Of a stretch of DNA of 64,000 bases, positions 20,557 through 32,299 are shown piece by piece (positions within the stretch are counted from its first letter, which is position 1; every line of letters begins with the position of its first letter). The DNA is taken from assembly GCA_017506865.1 (NCBI GenBank), contig JAFCMP010000076.1:266604-330603 (forward strand). Direction: 5' to 3'. This DNA comes from Tribonema minus (lineage: Eukaryota > Sar > Xanthophyceae > Tribonematales > Tribonemataceae). The notes below the pieces were generated by a model. It was not told where the DNA came from and did no database searches. It worked only from the letters and a program-made list of their open reading frames with translations. A program made the position numbers and the translations under genes.

Positions 20557-20563
20557 TTTTATA
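20557..20563 (-). promoter_or_regulatory. Possible TATA box of PPR-SMR copy 2
   Basis: On the minus strand TATAAAA lies 43-49 bases upstream of the start codon. Just upstream (20566-20581) is the near-palindrome ACTTCAAACATGAAGT, kept upstream of copy 4 (40584-40599) and, with one change, copy 1 (2425-2440). The TATA sequence itself is not kept in copy 4, so this is tentative. Confidence 0.35.
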
Positions 20564-20639
20564 GCACTTCAAACATGAAGTAGTTATATGTCCTGGTCGA
20601 CCGCATGGGCTGAGCGCACGATGAATCGGGCAATAACTA

Positions 20640-21890
20640 AATCTACGGAGGGGCCGGCGGTTCGGCGCTGGCCGGCGAGGGCCGCGGCACTTGCAACAGT
20701 GCGATGCGGCGGTAAGCGCTGACGTCGCCATCAGGGGCAATGACTGCGGTCCAGTTGTCGATCACGACACGTGTGAGCGCGCGCTGTAGCGCGAGGGAGG
20801 TGCGGCGGCGCCAGAAGGCAACGCGCTGCGCGAGATTGTAACTGCCCTGCGAGCTCTGCTCGGCGAGTGCGTGTAGCAGCGCTTAAGCGTCGCGTGACAT
20901 AGCGCCGAAGTGGTCAAAGGCTGCGGAAAATAGGGTGTGTGTAGTGGGGTCAGGGCCCCTTAGACTACCGTAGTACATATGTGTCTATCTTTTCCTGCGA
21001 AGCCGATTCAAGCACGCGCTGCACATCGCGCGCGCCCCCCTGAGCCTGACGGAGGCGGGATGGACATGAGCTGTCTCGTGTGGTGACGTTTATGCAACAA
21101 GCTACTTCAAAGCCGCCGCGCAGTTTAGTGCACCGGCCTGCCGCTACCGCGTCGGCGCTCGGCTGCGTAGCGGCGGAAGGGCGCAAGGTTGTTCCCGGGC
21201 CGGTCGAGACCGCGGAGGTGGGCCACCTGCTTGAGCAGCTGAAAGAGCGCGTCTGCGAGCAAGTTGTGTCGCGTGACGTTAAGCCCTTGTGTGCAGCGGC
21301 GCAGGTGGGCACCTGAGTCCACTGGTTTATGGCACTTAGGGCACCGCGCCGCAGCGGAGGCGGGGCGCTCCACGCCCAGGTGGCGCCGCAGCGTCTCGCG
21401 GAATTCTGGCGGCGACATGGTCTCCGCTGGGTCAGTGCTCGGCAGTTGCGCCAAGAAACCCATGGGCCCCTTAGAGGCGCCGCTGCGCCACGCCGCGACT
21501 GCTTCCAACGCATTTGCTGCTTCAAGTCGGCTCGGCTGCGTGGCGGCGAGCGCTGCGTCTAGCACCCGTGATAGCGCGGCTTGACGTCGCGGCAGCACGG
21601 CGGCCGGCGGGGCCTGGGCAGAGCCTGGCTCGCGCGCCGCCGCTGGCGCAGCGCGGTGAGCGCCGGCGCGAGTCCGCATGCCCATCCCCGCAGCTCCGCC
21701 TGCCCGTTGCAGCGGATCGCGCAGTGCCCGCCATGCGCCGTCGTCCTGGCGCCAGTCCTGGTACCAGACCGAGGGCAGGAGCAGTGCGACTCGGAGAGCC
21801 GCTGCGGCATCATCGCTGCCGCTGCGCAACTGCTGCAGGCAGGTAGCTATCTGAGGGAAACATGAAGTAGGTACATGAAAAACATTCAAA
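20640..21890 (-). mobile_element. RLE retrotransposon family 3, 3' coding fragment
   Basis: The minus-strand frame from 21889 to 21125 carries post-RT sequence (LLLPSVWYQDW, MGFLAQLP, FRETLRRHLG) and a CCHC finger, CPKCHKPVDSGAHLRRC, followed by RHN. That is the finger found ahead of the RLE nuclease in R2-like elements. Downstream the frame is broken, but pieces of the C-terminus (HTLFSAAFDH, AQRVAFWRR, DGDVSAYRRIALLQ) can be followed to about 20640. The RT itself is missing. The 5' end at about 21,860 abuts repeat R. A second fragment lies at 2440-3000. Confidence 0.75.
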
Positions 21891-23035
21891 CGTTCGCCTC
21901 ATACTCAGCAGTAGTGCCGCAGTTGCTCGTTCCTACCTCTTTTGCCCCCAGCCAACCACTTTCAAGTTAAAACTCGGGCGAGGCAGGCGGCAACAGGAGG
22001 CGTGAAGGTAGGCAAGGATCCAAAAGGATTAGGGTTGGCACGTGCGTAGATAGTATATATACGGTATATTGGTACATACGCGTATATATACGCGTAGACG
22101 CCGAAACGGGGCGTATATTCGCGTATACGCTTTTGCACCGCTGTGGTGCTCACGAGCGCTGCCCGTGGCCCAGCGCATGCCAAGGGTAAGGTGGCTAGGG
22201 CTATCTGGGGGCCAGAAGCGGAAAGGCAGGGCTGAGCGGTGGTCTCAAGCCACAGAAGGCGCCTGCACAGCCTGAACTTGGCAATTCAGTGGCTCAGGCA
22301 GCTTCGCACCTGGCCAGCAGAGCCTGCATGAGCCTTCACGGCTTGTTCTGTCGGTGATGTGGAAGAGGACGATGGGAAGGGAGTCGCTGCACATGCTGAC
22401 AGACACGCTGCCCTCTGACGAGGCGCAGCTTTTCAGCGGCACCATGCGGTCGGCGCACTCAGGCCGTAACCAAGCTTCTTTTGGCATTTCGGCCAACTTC
22501 AAGAAAATCCCACACTTCAAGTGTTGCTCTGATGACACTTTATGAAGGCAATTATTTCTAGTGTCTGCATGTCTGTAATCAGCACCCTGAGCCCATTCGA
22601 ATGCACCTGGTTTCAGAGAAATCTAAAGACGACAAGTCGTCGTAGCGAGATTTGGCTTTGTCAGATACGCTAATATACGCAGTATATACGTATTGTACGC
22701 CAAAAATACGTATATATGCGGGTATGCAAAATCCAAATATACGCAATGTGCCAACCCTAAAAAGGATCCACAGGACAGGCAGCGCCAAAAGTGAAGAGAC
22801 TGGGGTCTCCCCAGGTGATGATACTGCCAGGTGTCTGGCAATGGGCTTGTGCCTACCCTGCAGCATGCCCCTTAGCGTAGTAAAGGGGAAGAACAGGTGT
22901 GTGAAATAGAATGCCAGGTTTTAATTGAGAGAGACTTCGTTTTTATTTTTTTTGTAAAAAAAGCAGCAGCGCAGTGCCAAACTTGTTGTCTGGCACAAGC
23001 CCAACTTAAAGTATTTACTGTGTAGATACAGGCCT
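21860..23035 (+). repeat. Dispersed repeat R, copy 1, split by a hAT-like element
   Basis: It starts with TACATGAAAAACATTC and includes GCCCCCAGCCAACCAC, ACTCGGGCGAGGCAG, GGAGAGACTGGGGT-like and TTGTTGTCTGGCAC blocks. These also occur, in the same order, at 31.49-31.76, 40.61-41.69 and (inverted) 60.38-61.30 kb. The 730-bp hAT-like element interrupts it. I find no conserved reading frame; its class is unknown. Confidence 0.75.
22030..22759. mobile_element. Non-autonomous hAT-like DNA transposon 1 (730 bp)
   Basis: Flanked by a perfect 8-bp target duplication, AAAAGGAT (22022-22029 and 22760-22767). The terminal inverted repeats begin TAGGGTTGGCAC on both ends, fitting the hAT pattern of an 8-bp duplication and YARNG termini. 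Subterminal zones are packed with TATACG-type motifs in both directions (22.05-22.13 and 22.66-22.74 kb), as expected for transposase-binding repeats. The interior has no transposase frame. Confidence 0.88.
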
Positions 23036-23059
23036 CAGACAAAGCCCAGTGTCTTAGGC

Positions 23060-23280
23060 TAGCTGAAGCTTGCTCCTATGCAGCAGCCTAGTCGGCACTG
23101 CGCCCCGATAGCATGGATCATGATATCAAGTGTGCATGCCATTGACGCGATACGCCGCCGAGTGCTTTCACAGTGATGCCTGCCTGCATTCAAAATCTTC
23201 TGCACTGACTTGAAGAGCAACACATGTATTCGTGCACTCCCTACATACTACAGTTGCTGTTACAGCCTGAGTAGTACCTG
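23060..23280. repeat. 3' flank block of the PPR copy 3 unit
   Basis: Matches 34.80-35.02 kb and 4.67-4.87 kb, including CAGCAGCCTAGTCGGCACTG and the segment ending ACAGTTGCTGTTACAG. It is the distal end of the duplicated PPR unit. Confidence 0.7.
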
Positions 23281-23288
23281 CAAAGAAC

Positions 23289-24017
23289 CAGGGTGTTAAT
23301 TACGGCACATTGATCGAGGTAGTTACTTACGCTTAATTACGTCCGTCACTCGGTAAGACTGACTTACGGCATTTACGGCTACGACCAACTTCAAGCGACT
23401 GTAGTTGAACTTCATCTGCAACACCTTGTCAACTTCAAGAGTTTGAAACTTCAGCGTGTGTTTTTTTTGTATGTTTCTCGCTACAGCGCTCACTCGCTGC
23501 ATTAGTGTGTCTGCCGATAGCAACAAAATCAGTATCTGGCATGCGTACGCCGTGACTGTAGCTGCTGGCGTGCACATGGAGAAGTGGTGGGGACGAAGTT
23601 CTGTGCAAGCACTCTCTCGCGAGGTGGGCTGCGTGCACCTCGCTGAGGTGACCTGCAGATATGCTTCATATGTACTTGCAGAAAGCATTCGATATGCTTT
23701 CAAGATCTGCAACAATGATGATGCTCTTTCTACAGAGGTGCACAGAGCTCCCGCGTGACCAAGCGCGAACGCATCTGCACAGTTACCGCAACAGCTAAGC
23801 GCATTCAGTTGTATACAAACTTGAAGGCACTGGCAGTGTCACTTTTCCTGCATCTTACAGTTATGCTTGCACAAGAGCATCAACATAATACGTGGTGTTC
23901 AAGTACGAAGCTCAACTTAAAGTCTGCCGTCATTTGCCGTACTTTATGATTTTCCAGTAAATTACTTACTTGCTTACCCTGACGTAATTTGGCGTCATTA
24001 CGTCACTTACAACCCTG
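23289..24017. mobile_element. Non-autonomous hAT-like DNA transposon 2 (729 bp)
   Basis: The ends are CAGGGTGTTAATTACG on the left and, inverted, CAGGGTTGTAAGTGACG on the right. The flanking octamers CAAAGAAC (23281-23288) and CAATCAAC (24018-24025) are an imperfect 8-bp target duplication. Subterminal regions are rich in TTACG/CGTAA motifs. PPR units of copies 2 and 4 lack this segment at the equivalent place (near 4885 and 35025). No transposase frame; internal sequence is unrelated to hAT-like element 1 despite the same length. Confidence 0.78.
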
Positions 24018-24572
24018 CAATCAACAGCCTGAGACAAGCTCTGTTAATTTTCTTTTTGAGGCTGCTTGTCCGTCTGAGAGTCTTTTTTGACAAAATACTG
24101 GCATGGCATCCAATCACAAGGCAGTGAACTATAGCGCACCGTACTGTATATGCATATGCACTGCGAAGTATATGCATATATACACATGTATGTGCATGTG
24201 ATGCCCTCGTGCACGCTGAGCACATGCTGAGTATATTCACCATGGTACTACAATAGTATTAATTGCAATTGCCATTGGCAAGCCAAATTGAATCACTGTG
24301 CTGAAGCCAGCCTGAGTGACAAAGGCGACCACGTTGAGGAAGTGGACCACGCTGCAGCACATCAACCATTATTTCAGCATTTTGAAGTCTAGTGTTGCAA
24401 TTCAATCCAAGAACTTGCGCCTGGCCTGGCATGCACACACGGCTCAGTTAACAGAGCTGCTACTAGTATGTACATGCGTACCGACTGTGTGTTGGTCAAA
24501 AACCTTGGGCAGTAAATGGTGTCAGTGGTGCGCAAAGTACAGCATACACATCCTCACTGATCACGCGTTTAA

Positions 24573-24605
24573 GGCATGGTACAAGATGTGCCAAACAGGT
24601 GAAGA
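24573..24605 (+). repeat. Antisense PPR-exon-like fragment, unit of copy 3
   Basis: The plus strand reads GGCATGGTAC then AGATGTGCCAAACAGG, both identical to the minus-strand coding sequence of exon 2 of copy 3 (27.53-27.58 kb), with a few bases dropped between. In frame it would encode AWYKMCQTGE, against AWYGKMCQTGE in the gene. It lies about 185 bases past the gene's stop codon and in the opposite orientation. Confidence 0.6.
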
Positions 24606-24688
24606 AGAGCAAGCAATGCCCAACATCCAGCAAGAGCTTGTGATTACGTGCTGTTGCTCTTGAAAGCTGCTCCTGCGCATAATGAAAT

Positions 24689-24792
24689 ATGGCCACCATC
24701 AGTCATCAAATCCAAAACATATGCTGGTGACATTATCAAGATGGCCACCATCAGTCATCAAATCCAAAACATATGCTGGTGACATTATCAAG
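24689..24792. repeat. 52-bp tandem duplication at the end of PPR copy 3
   Basis: Units 24689-24740 and 24741-24792 (ATGGCCACCATCAGTCATCA...) are identical. The second reaches the stop codon of the SMR exon (24788-24790). Copies 2 and 4 have a single unit. Confidence 0.85.
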
Positions 24793-27640
24793 TATCACTG
24801 GCAGCGGAAGGGGCAGCCAGTACACCAGGCCGCAGCAAGAAATGTTGCATCCCCTGAGACTTGAGAGTATCAGAGACAGCAGCTACCAACAGGCCGCCTC
24901 CTTGGCCTGTAATGATATACAGCGGGAGCTTGCCCCTCCTGGCATCCTCCTGGCGTTCATGAAGCTCATGCCGAATACCAGCCCGAGCTGTGCCTGTATT
25001 CAGCCTACGTAGATCCATCTGCAGCACAAGAGGAACACAAAAGAGAAGGGAAACAGCTCAGATGTTATTCAAGCATGGCACAACTATCAACCAACTTGCG
25101 CGCATCACCAGGGATGCAAATGGCGCAAAAGCGTCAGTTTGAGAATGCACAACAGCCCACAGCAGGAAATGGCAAAAAAAAATAGAAGTACGTGACATTG
25201 TGCAGAGTCTGAGCCCATTTGGCAGCAATCTTGAAGAAGCGGGGAGGGACAAGGGTAGGAAGTCAATTGGTGCCCCCACGCCAAGAGGAGTGCCGCCTAT
25301 CAATACGACTTGTTGATTCAGTAAACCGAATGAAGAACAGGTACTTCTATAATACACTGGACATGTTAAGGCCTACCACAGCTAGACTCACTGATCATTC
25401 TAGAACACTCGATGCAACATAGGTATGCGATGGCATGTGTTCAAAATTTTCCATCAAATTCTATCGTGATCCATGTAAAGATGTCTCGTGACAACGGATA
25501 ATTTGTGTAGGTCTTCATTCTCACATTTCAAAGTAAACCTCACGCATGCATCATTCAGTCAATAAGCTGACGCAGAAGTGCTTCTCATGTGAGGCGCTGA
25601 TGTAGGCAGCTGCAGTGAATGGATCACTGTTAGTCAAGTTTAGTGCTTGAAATTGGGGATCCCGAGTTACTACTGACAGTCCAGCGTGATGCAAACATGA
25701 CCAGCAGCAATAGAGTACTGCTGCGTGTGAATTGGTCCAGGATAGGTCTGGTTAAATTGGGGAAGAGAGTTGCTTCGAGAAACAATCATAAGTTGCTAAA
25801 ATTGATTCATGCATGACAAATGCAATCCACTCACCACAGTCCCCTCGGGTTGCTTGTTGCTGGATGCATTGTTGATGTTGGTGCTTTGCCATGGACTGTA
25901 TGGCTTGATTTCACCCGTCAACAGAGCATCGCTACACAGCTGATCTGCCCTCTTGATGTCTCCAAGTGCGTCTGCAGCATGTATGATGCTCTTCCATGCT
26001 GGAAGGCTTGGCTGTACCCCTGCAGCACGCATCCTGCTAATGACATGCTCTGCATCGTCCAGGCGCTGGACCTTAATGTATGCCTTCATGACGCTGATCA
26101 TTTGAGAGGAGCAGCAAAGCAATCAGGAACCTGTTGAGCTTATGGTGTGCAAATTTGTAATGCTCTGCAACACGTGTGCTACTGCAGCTGGAACCCATAG
26201 CAATTGGCAGCTGCCTACATGATGTACTTGCGCTTGCTTCACGATGCCAAGACATCAGGCTATGGTTCATGTACGCATTAGCCTATGTGCACTCCATGCT
26301 AGCATTGCACATGTACAGAACATGATGCAAAATGACGGAACATGAAACATACTATAAATCAGTGCAGCACTCAATTTGACACAAGTGGAGCCAGGCAACT
26401 GTTCACCCTTGACAGGGTATGTATTCATACTTGATTGTCCCATGACGCTGTAAATATTCACTAGAAATCAGCTCATGGCGATGCGCAAACTTGTGCACAT
26501 GCGATGCATGAACTTCTGTACTTGCTCCAGCTACAAAACTGTGGCGGGCTTTGTCTTGTAGAAGTATATGATGCAGGTGCAGTCGATCATTAAGGTCCAT
26601 GCAACTTATGAATGGTGCAGTGTCACAGCATGACGGTGCAGCTGCAGATACTCAATGCTACGGTAATGTGCATGCACTGCATACTCCGCACCACAGTAAC
26701 TGTAGAGCAAATCACAGCATTGGCAGCACGGATGCAGCCGCATACACAGCCTGAGCGCGCCGGGTCACTGACGCTTTGCAATGCCAAGCACCCAAGCAGC
26801 TCACACCCGCCGGCACTTTGTCTAGTATTTAATGGGTTCGAGCACTGGTGCGGCTGCCGCTGCTGCAGCTGCTGATGAGCACTGTGTGTGTTTCAGCAAT
26901 TACCCTAGTCTAACACATTCATCTCCTGTCGCACAAGCCTCATGACAGATGTACTTCATGATTCTCCATAATGATAGTACTTCTATCGTACTACACCAAG
27001 AAATGTACTGATGAGCACTGTGTGTGTTTCAGCAATTACCCTCGTCTAACACATTCATCTCCTGTCGCACAAGCCTCATGACAGATGTACTTCATGATTC
27101 TCCATAATGATAGTACTTCTATCGTACTACACCAAGAAATGTACTTGATAATTCTGTTTGTCACATTGTGCCACACCATGAAGTTGGATTCTCTGCTCAC
27201 TCGATCGATGAAATTGCTGATCTACATACCCATAATGTAACACATACTTGCAACGTTTGATTTCAAAATTTGTGTGTACATTGTACGTACCTCGTAAACG
27301 TGATGGCATTCGGCTTGATGGTGGCAGACTGGACCATCTCTGCAAGCACTTCCTCCGCCTTTCTGGGGTCTTTTGCTGTTGCATAGCAATTGATCAATGC
27401 ATTGTAGCAGTAGACATCAGGCTCCAGCTGGCGATTACGCATCGCTCTCCAGATGCCCTCAGCAACGCTCAGCTCTCCCGCTGCCCCAACATGATCCAGC
27501 AGAATGGTCATGGTATAAACATCTGGCTGTTCTCCTGTTTGGCACATCTTCCCGTACCATGCCATCATTTCGGCCGCCTGGCCCGCTCTGCCAATGGCAT
27601 CCAAGAGCACATTCCAGCTCTGTACAGTCGGTTTGATGTC
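24788..27640 (-). pseudogene. PPR-SMR copy 3, lacking exon 1
   Basis: Exons 2 (27640-27291), 3 (26093-25835) and 4 (25018-24788) are open, with the same splice sites and phases as the intact copies. Exon 1, with the transit peptide and first ~300 residues, is absent. Intron 1 is broken at about 28,084 by a family 2 retrotransposon, and beyond that element come repeat R and duplicated Miro DNA instead of exon 1. The SMR core motif reads DLRRLN, where copies 2 and 4 have DLRGLN, a Gly-to-Arg change that fits relaxed selection. Exon 3 is 6 bases shorter than in the paralogues. It could be transcribed from a new promoter, but a normal protein is not expected. Confidence 0.8.
26872..27145. repeat. 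136-bp tandem duplication in intron 2 of PPR copy 3
   Basis: The segment beginning CTGATGAGCACTGTGTGTGT is present twice with a period of 136 bases and almost no differences, so it is recent. The other copies carry it once. Confidence 0.9.
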
Positions 27641-28084
27641 CTGCAGCACGAAATGCTCGCCGATCAAACATTCATGGTCCATTGACAATGATTGAAGCAC
27701 ATCACGCATGCCATTAAATGCTTTCTACACAGCCTTTCAATCCGACAGGGATGGCAGACCCATAGATGGCTGCAAAGGTCAAGAGTAGGCACCACCAGAT
27801 GGGACAAAGTTTGTCTTGTGTATGAACATCCTTGCAGGAAAACATTGGCATTGACTCAACAAGACCACCAGCAGCATATGAGCAGGCTGTGTGCCACCAC
27901 TATGTTGTAGTGTCTCTAGTGGATTTTTATTGAACAAAAAGAAAATCTCCCAAACGCATCGCATCTACCTGTCAAGTCAAGAACGCCGCAAATCAAAGAA
28001 GCAGTTCTTCAAAGGCCTACGCAGCAGGGCCTGGCACATAGTGCTTTTTCTCCTTGCCCATATCCTGATTATTTGTCCTACCAA

Positions 28085-31000
28085 TGCGCTACGCACAAGC
28101 TGGGGACGGCATGAGTTTGCTGCTGTCCTCACACGGTGGCTTCAGACCCTTATGCGGGAGGCTGCGCGGCTGCCGGATGCCTTCTGGCAGTTGCATGGCG
28201 CGGGGCGCCTGACGCCACTTGCAGGACAACAGGAAGATGGTACAGCTAAGCAGCGGCCCATCGTTTGCGGCGAGGTGCTGCAGCGACTATGCACTTCGGT
28301 GTACGTGGCAGACCGCAAAGACTTCCTGGCGGAGCTCCTTGAGCCAGACGGGCAGTATGGGGTAGCCGTCTCAGCAGGAGCGGAGAAAGCGGCCATGGCC
28401 GGCAAACTCGCGTATGAGCTCGGTCACTGGCAGTTCATGCTGGACCTCAAGAATGCCTTCAACATGGTGTTCGTCCTGGCGGCAGCGGAATGGGTAGCAG
28501 CACAGCTGCCGGACTTCCTCGACTACTTCATCGGCACATACGTTCGCACTCGGCCACGCCTGCTGTTCCAGCACGTCGACGGCTCCACGCGCATCATCAT
28601 GTCTCAGCGCAGGTTTAAGCAGGGGGACCCCGCGGCACCGATGCTCTTCTGCGGCGCCATTGCTCAGTGCTTGAAACGGTTCAATGAGGCGGCGGCCGCG
28701 CAGCGCGCGCGGAGGCGGATGGGCGCCTACATGGACGATGCCAACGTCCGAACAGGCGCTTGCACGCTGACTCAGGATGACATACAGGCGGTGGCGCAGC
28801 TCAAACAACACTTTGCGGAGGTGGGGCTGGAGCTAAACCTCACCAAGTCACGCGCGCTGCCTGGCAGGGGGCATGTGGTGACAGACCACGAGCGGCAACT
28901 GCTGCAGCAGCTGGGCGTTCAGCTAGTGGGGGATACGGATGAAAATCAGAACCGTGGAGCTGTGTTGCTGGGGGTGCCGGTGGGCCACAGCAGCTTTGTG
29001 GACGCATGGCTGCGCAGGGAAGCGGGTGCAGGCGGGGCAGGGGCTCGATTTGCAGAGCGATGCGCGCGCCTGACATCTCCGAGGGCTATGTGCAGGTTAC
29101 TGCGCTACTGCGTGGTGCCTCGCATGACGTACTGCCTGCGCACCATTCCCACTAAGCAGACAGCGCCAGCCGCCAAGGAGTGGGATCGGGTCACGCAGTG
29201 GGTGCTTGAGCACTCAATGGGCCTGCAGCCACCAGGCCAGACCTGGCGCCAGTTTGAGCAAAGTGGGGCCCACTTCCATCTGGCAGCGCACGGCCCAGCC
29301 TTACAGCAAGCGCGACTCCCAACACGGCATGGCGGCCTTGGCATTACCAGCGCCTGCAACATCGCTGATGCTGCGTATGTGGCGGGCACATTGCAAGCGC
29401 TGCAACCAGCACTCTCTGGATGGGCGGGGGTGCTGCAGCAGGCGGCTCCTCAAGCGGCTGCAGACAACGCTGCTGAGGATGCGGCAACACAAGCGCCACC
29501 GGCAGCAGCGGCTGCCGCAGCAGCACCCGCACCAGCAGCGTCAGCAGCGGCAACTGTTACAGCGGCAGCGGCGGTTGCCAGTGGAGGCGCGACCGCTCCG
29601 GCAGCGGCAACTGCATCAGCGGCTGGCCGCACTTATGGCGCAGCCATTCCGGCAACACACGACGCAGCTGCCGCTGGATCAGCCTGAGGGGCCGCGGCGG
29701 CAGCACATGCGGCACCAGCGGCAGCAGCAGCAGCGGCGGCGCACGGCGCAACTACTCCGGCGGCAGCAGCAGCGGCGGCAGCAGCAGCTGCTCCAGCATC
29801 AGAGGCTGCTGCAGCAGCGGCAGCACATGTTACACCTCAAGTGGCCTCGGCGGCATCACTAACTGCAGCATTATCAGCAGCGGCTGCGGGCATAGGCAAC
29901 ACAGCTGCTACAGGCCCTACTAGCCTAAGGGCTGCTGCAGCACCTGCAACAGGAGCAGCGTCGGCAGGCGGCGCCGCAACCGTGCCGGCTGCGACAGCGG
30001 CAATGGCGGTGGCAGCGGCCAATGCGGCAGGTGCTGCACCAACACCTGCGGCAGCAGCAACACCACTGGCAGCAGCAGCAACGGCAGGCGGCGCAGCTGC
30101 AGCACCAGCGCACGCAGCAGCGGCAGCCGTCAATGCAGGCGCTGCGCGTTCCACACCAGCAATGCTACAAGGCGCAGCAGCAGCAGAGCTGGCGCGCCTG
30201 CCCCTCATGCGGACGATCGCCACAGCTGCCACATCTCTACGTGCAGCAACAGGTGACAAGCTGGAACATATAATGCCACCAGCGCTAACGCCACTGCAGC
30301 AGCAACCACCTACGCAGCAGCTGCCGCTGCGGCCGACAGCAGGTGGTGGCACTGGTGCGGATGCTGCATGCGTACTTGACGCCAGTGCTCTGCAGTTGCA
30401 GTGTAGCCTGAAGCGCCCCAATCAGAGTGCGCTTGCAGATGCCGTCGCTACCGAGCTTGCAGATAAGGTGGAGGCGGACCTGCAACAGCTGCCGCAGGGC
30501 ACGCAACGCACGCAAGCACTTGCTCGATTCCGGTCGCAGCGCCACATGCACTCGATCGGCATGGCATTCCTCAACGAGCCCATGTACTCCACAACGGCTT
30601 CGTTCGATGGCCTATCCTGGCAGCTGGCCGTCAAACGCGCCATCGGAGTAGAGGAGCAGACGGCAGGCTGCAAGCTGTGCGGGAAGTCGCCGGGCGGCAC
30701 CCTGCATGCACGGCTGTGTCAAGCGCCACGCGTCAAGGCGCACGACACCATCGTCCACAACAGCGTCAAGAGGGCCACGCAGCGCATCCTGCGGCAATAC
30801 CTCAAAACGGGACTGGTGGACGAGGACTACACGCCGTTTCTGGGGTCCGCCGGGCCGCCGGGGAGTCGCAGGATGGACATCGTGCTGCCTGCCGGCTCCT
30901 TCCCGGTGACCGGCTACGACGACCCGACACGCCACCTACCGCTCATGGTGGACGTTACCTGCTTCGAGGCACAGGTGGCGTCGCGGGCGGCGAAGACTGC

Positions 31001-31376
31001 AGCAGACCCCGAGCGATGCTGCCGCGACCAAGAGGCCGCCAAGACTACCCACTATTCTGGTCATTATGATCAGAATTGCTACAAACTTGCCACTTTGGCA
31101 ATAGGGTCATTTGGCAGCATCGGGGAGCAGGGGCGGAAGCTGCTGGAGGCTGTGGCGACGGAGTATGCCAGCAGGATGTCAGTGCCCGGAGGAGCGCGCC
31201 CTAAAGCTCTCAAGGGCATCGCCCTGGCGCGCTTACGCTCGGCACTGTCGGCAGCGCTCCACATGGCGTACTCTGGCCGTGTCATGACACACATGGCAGA
31301 ATCCAGGGGGGGGGGGCACATGGAGGAGGACGTAGGGGAGGACCCCGAGATGCCATTTGGCGGCGGCGGCGTTTGA
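28085..31376 (+). CDS. Family 2 copy B ORF: RT and RLE endonuclease, one internal stop
   Basis: In frame from the junction to the stop at 31374-31376. The RT has LDLKNAFNMV, RRFKQGDPAAP and AYMDDANV; copy A has RGFKQGDP, so a Gly is lost here. A ~260-residue poly-Ala linker follows. Within it a 6-base insertion (GCCTGA after codons for GS) makes a TGA at 29685-29687, the only stop. After it come the CCHC finger CKLCGKSPGGTLHARLC and the nuclease core RRMDIVLP...LMVDVTCFEAQ. The open frame extends left to 27891 through host intron, which is accidental. Probably inactive because of the truncation and stop. Confidence 0.85.
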
Positions 31377-31484
31377 GTGGTTGTCGTTGCGACACTTTCA
31401 GACTGTCATACGACATGTAGATTCCTTACAGCTAGATGCCAATCATCTGGGCTTTTTCGCGCCCTGAGCGAGAATTAGTAAAAA
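28085..31484 (+). mobile_element. RLE family 2 copy B, 5'-truncated, in intron 1 of PPR copy 3
   Basis: To the left, host intron sequence matches copy 4 up to CTTGCCCATATCCTGATTA. From 28085 on, the sequence matches family 2 copy A from about 57378 downward. The element runs in the opposite orientation to the PPR gene. The 3' end at about 31484 is GAGAATTAGTAAAAA followed by GTAC. Truncation at the 5' end is typical of target-primed reverse transcription. No clear target duplication remains, because the right flank is repeat R and not the PPR intron. Confidence 0.9.
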
Positions 31485-31760
31485 GTACATGAAAAACATT
31501 CACGCAAAAATATTCGGACACTTTCAGACAGTAGTGTCGGAGTTGCTCATCCTACCTACGTTGCCCCCAGCCAACCACCCGTAAGTTTTAACTCGGGCGA
31601 GGCAGCGGCAGAAGGAGGCGTGAAAGTAGGGCAAGGATTCACCAGTGGAGAGATGGTCTTTGTGGCTACTTGCATCTTGCCCCTTAAGAGGGGAAGAACA
31701 CTGTCAGGCAAAGAGTGTTGGATGATATAGAGCTCACGAAATGAGCACCATCAAATGTAC
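31485..31760 (+). repeat. Repeat R, copy 2 (internally deleted)
   Basis: It opens with GTACATGAAAAACATTC like copy 1, has GCCCCCAGCCAACCACCC and AACTCGGGCGAGGCAG, then jumps to the far end (GAGCTCACGAAATGAGCACC), missing ~700 bases present in copies 3 and 4. Confidence 0.75.
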
Positions 31761-32299
31761 CTGAAATGGTTATGTTGTCCACACAGAGCAGCGTGTCACA
31801 GTGTGAGTGGTTGTGGGGATCCGGATGGCCATCACACCTGCTGCAGCTGGTATGTGAAGGCAGGTGCTGGGCATACTCCATCTGTGAGAAAGAAAAGCTC
31901 AACAGTGTTCGTTGACTTTCAAATTGTGAATGTGACTGAGGCCAGGCCTGCTAGCCTGGTCTCTTCAATTGCCAAGGGTTGCCCTCTCAACCAACATGCG
32001 CGCATATGCGTGTGAAGGCCCTTGAAGCCGAGGCACCTGCGGATTTCCTGTGCGCCAATCCATCCGCCGTTTCATAGGAGCAAGTTGTGAAACAGGAAGT
32101 GCTGACACTGGTCATACAGCGGACCTGGGTTGGGGCTTTACCGCTTGCATCTGTACAACGTGACAGAGCGTGTTGGCAAAATGAGTCAACACCCATTTAG
32201 GGACTTTGTCACCGGGAGCATGCAAGCAATTGCAATACTGCAATATTGCTCAAAGCTTGACGTGAAGAATCTGGGCTTCCTGCGTCATTGCTGCTGCAG

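Noticed and set aside
23323-23949. Short frames inside hAT-like element 2
   Set aside because: No transposase motifs, and frames overlap on both strands.
24316-24663. Plus-strand 115-residue frame ending in AWYKMCQTGE...
   Set aside because: Not kept open in the paralogous units; only the short PPR-like segment is conserved, so it is reported as a repeat and not as a gene.
27891-28084. Start of the long plus-strand open frame before family 2 copy B
   Set aside because: This part aligns with intron 1 of PPR copy 4, so it is host intron that happens to be open.
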